This document shows, piece after piece, positions 32,942-33,599 of a stretch of 33,599 nucleotides of DNA (its first letter is position 1; each line of letters opens with the position of its first letter). This stretch comes from Bacillota bacterium. GTDB taxonomy: Bacteria > Bacillota > Clostridia > Acetivibrionales > DTU013. The notes below the pieces were generated by a model. It was not told the DNA's origin and did not search any database. It saw only the letters and a program-made list of their open reading frames with translations. The position numbers were made by a program, and so were the translations under genes. Location: assembly GCA_029778665.1 (NCBI GenBank), contig JAKOPX010000303.1, positions 1 to 33,599 on the forward strand. Direction: 5' to 3'.

Positions 32942-33026
32942 AGTGCCAGGCATGCCAGTCAGGCTATGCACAGTTCCGGGATGACTTCTTTCAACGGACA
33001 ACTGTCTGACCGACGTGCCTGGCACC
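32942..33026. repeat. REP/MITE-like element, short form
   Basis: An 85-base imperfect inverted repeat: AGTGCCAGGCA at the left and TGCCTGGCAC(C) at the right, with further pairing inside (GCCAGTCAG against CTGACCGAC, allowing G-U). The ends and inner blocks match the element at 25367-25506. It fills the spacer between the zinc-ribbon and GNAT genes and could also act as a terminator-like hairpin. Confidence 0.75.
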
Positions 33027-33034
33027 ATTATAAT

Positions 33035-33298
33035 TTATTTCTTCCAGCGCTTCAATCCAGGGAAGAACCCTTTCATCATATCCCTGGCTTCATCCTCGCT
33101 CATGCCGGGATTTGCAGATACCACATGCGGTACGCACTCCTCGATCATTTCTTCCATGGTGATGTCTGACGTAAATGCCCCATTTACATAACAGTATTTG
33201 CAATAGTCCTCGTTCAGGGTCCCGTCCTGGTTCGTCCCGTACAGTTCATCCGTTGCGCCCATCGGCATGCCGCATGATTGACAATACCTGGCTTCCAT
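33035..33298 (-). CDS. Small zinc-ribbon protein
   Basis: The 87-residue protein starts MEARYCQSCGMPMG and has a second pair in DYCKYCYVNG, giving four cysteines (two CxxC) for one zinc ion, as in the putative zinc-ribbon family PF12674. The C-terminal half is acidic and helical (MEEMIEECVPHVVSANPGMSEDEARDMMKGFFPGL), also typical of that family. GGAGG precedes the ATG. It follows the WYL regulator by 74 bases on the same strand, with an AT-rich palindrome between. Confidence 0.85.
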   Translation of the reverse strand: MEARYCQSCGMPMGATDELYGTNQDGTLNEDYCKYCYVNGAFTSDITMEEMIEECVPHVVSANPGMSEDEARDMMKGFFPGLKRWKK

Positions 33299-33346
33299 AG
33301 TAATACCTCCTTACATTACTTTCTCTTTACGGCATTACTATAGAAC

Positions 33347-33378
33347 ATTTAATATGTCATCTGCATGTCATATTAAAT
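33347..33378. promoter_or_regulatory. AT-rich palindrome with internal direct repeat
   Basis: ATTTAATATG (33347-33356) and CATATTAAAT (33369-33378) are perfectly complementary. Inside, ATGTCAT occurs at 33354 and 33365, 11 bases apart. It overlaps the WYL gene stop and precedes the zinc-ribbon gene, so it may be an operator for the latter. Confidence 0.55.
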
Positions 33379-33599
33379 ATATTTTCCATATGTTCTCTCA
33401 AGCTTTTCCCGGATGGTTTCACGGATATGAGGAGGTTCGATCACCTCGGCATACTCGCAGAATGACAGGATATAGCCGTACAGCCACTCGTCCTCGGTGA
33501 ATGCCGCGGAGACAACAAAACTCCCATCAGGCTGCTTCTGGATGTTTCGGGGTTCGAACTCATCATAGACGCGGTAAGCCATTTCCGGCCCTATTTTTA
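33373..33599 (-). CDS. C-terminal part of a WYL-domain transcriptional regulator (cut by window edge)
   Basis: The reading frame stays open to the window edge (an additional K-I-G-P-E precedes the Met at 33582), so only the last 75 or so residues are present. The segment YRVYDEFEPRNIQKQPDGSFVVSAAFTEDEWLYGYILSFCEYAEVIEPPHIRETIREKLERTYGKY is the end of a WYL-domain YafY/DeoR-like regulator. Such proteins usually have an N-terminal helix-turn-helix, outside this window. Confidence 0.75.
   Translation of the reverse strand, partial: KIGPEMAYRVYDEFEPRNIQKQPDGSFVVSAAFTEDEWLYGYILSFCEYAEVIEPPHIRETIREKLERTYGKYI

Overview
The window looks like a chromosomal segment of a Gram-positive, low-to-mid GC Clostridia bacterium, probably close to Lachnospiraceae. 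The reasons are the YesN-type two-component system with sugar-binding proteins, strong GGAGG ribosome binding sites with several TTG/GTG starts, short AraC regulators, a clostridial-type FeoB, and lipoprotein signal peptides. The placement is an inference. No rRNA, tRNA, CRISPR array, intact insertion sequence or phage gene was seen.

Layout. Bases 1-9200, nearly all on the minus strand, hold a YcaQ-type winged-helix glycosylase, an ECF sigma/anti-sigma pair, a chimeric pseudogene (response-regulator N-terminus joined to a sugar-binding-protein fragment), an MFS permease, citrate synthase, a glutamate 5-kinase-like enzyme and a protein with a restriction-endonuclease-like C-terminus. Bases 9750-19820 form a sugar-uptake and sensing region on the minus strand. 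In transcription order it contains a sugar-binding lipoprotein, ATPase, permease, membrane-anchored binding protein, histidine kinase, AraC-type response regulator, a tandem-repeat array and a third sugar-binding lipoprotein. The ATPase and permease resemble the multiple-monosaccharide (ChvE-GguAB/MmsAB) type. The likely logic is that the anchored binding protein presents a sugar to the kinase, and the regulator then controls the transporter and/or the third binding protein.

Bases 20100-24440 hold a CapA-type lipoprotein and a divergent feoB without a neighbouring feoA. From 24446 on there are small accessory genes: a TIGR04076-like protein, two GNAT acetyltransferases, AraC/GyrI-like and short AraC regulators paired with a hypothetical protein and an APH-like kinase, a MGDG-synthase/UgtP-type glycosyltransferase, an ArsR-like regulator, a DUF1848 protein with a radical-SAM-like cysteine motif, a zinc-ribbon protein, and the C-terminus of a WYL-domain regulator cut by the window edge.

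The most unusual signal is in the spacers. At least six intergenic regions contain degenerate tandem repeats with unit lengths of about 15-23 bp (one with a 38 bp period). The unit sequences are unrelated but the architecture is the same. The clearest is a 23 bp unit organised into a 92 bp higher-order repeat (10902-11223). Two further dispersed repeat families occur: three near-homologous terminator hairpins, and a REP/MITE-like element bounded by GTGCC-N-GGCAC palindromes.
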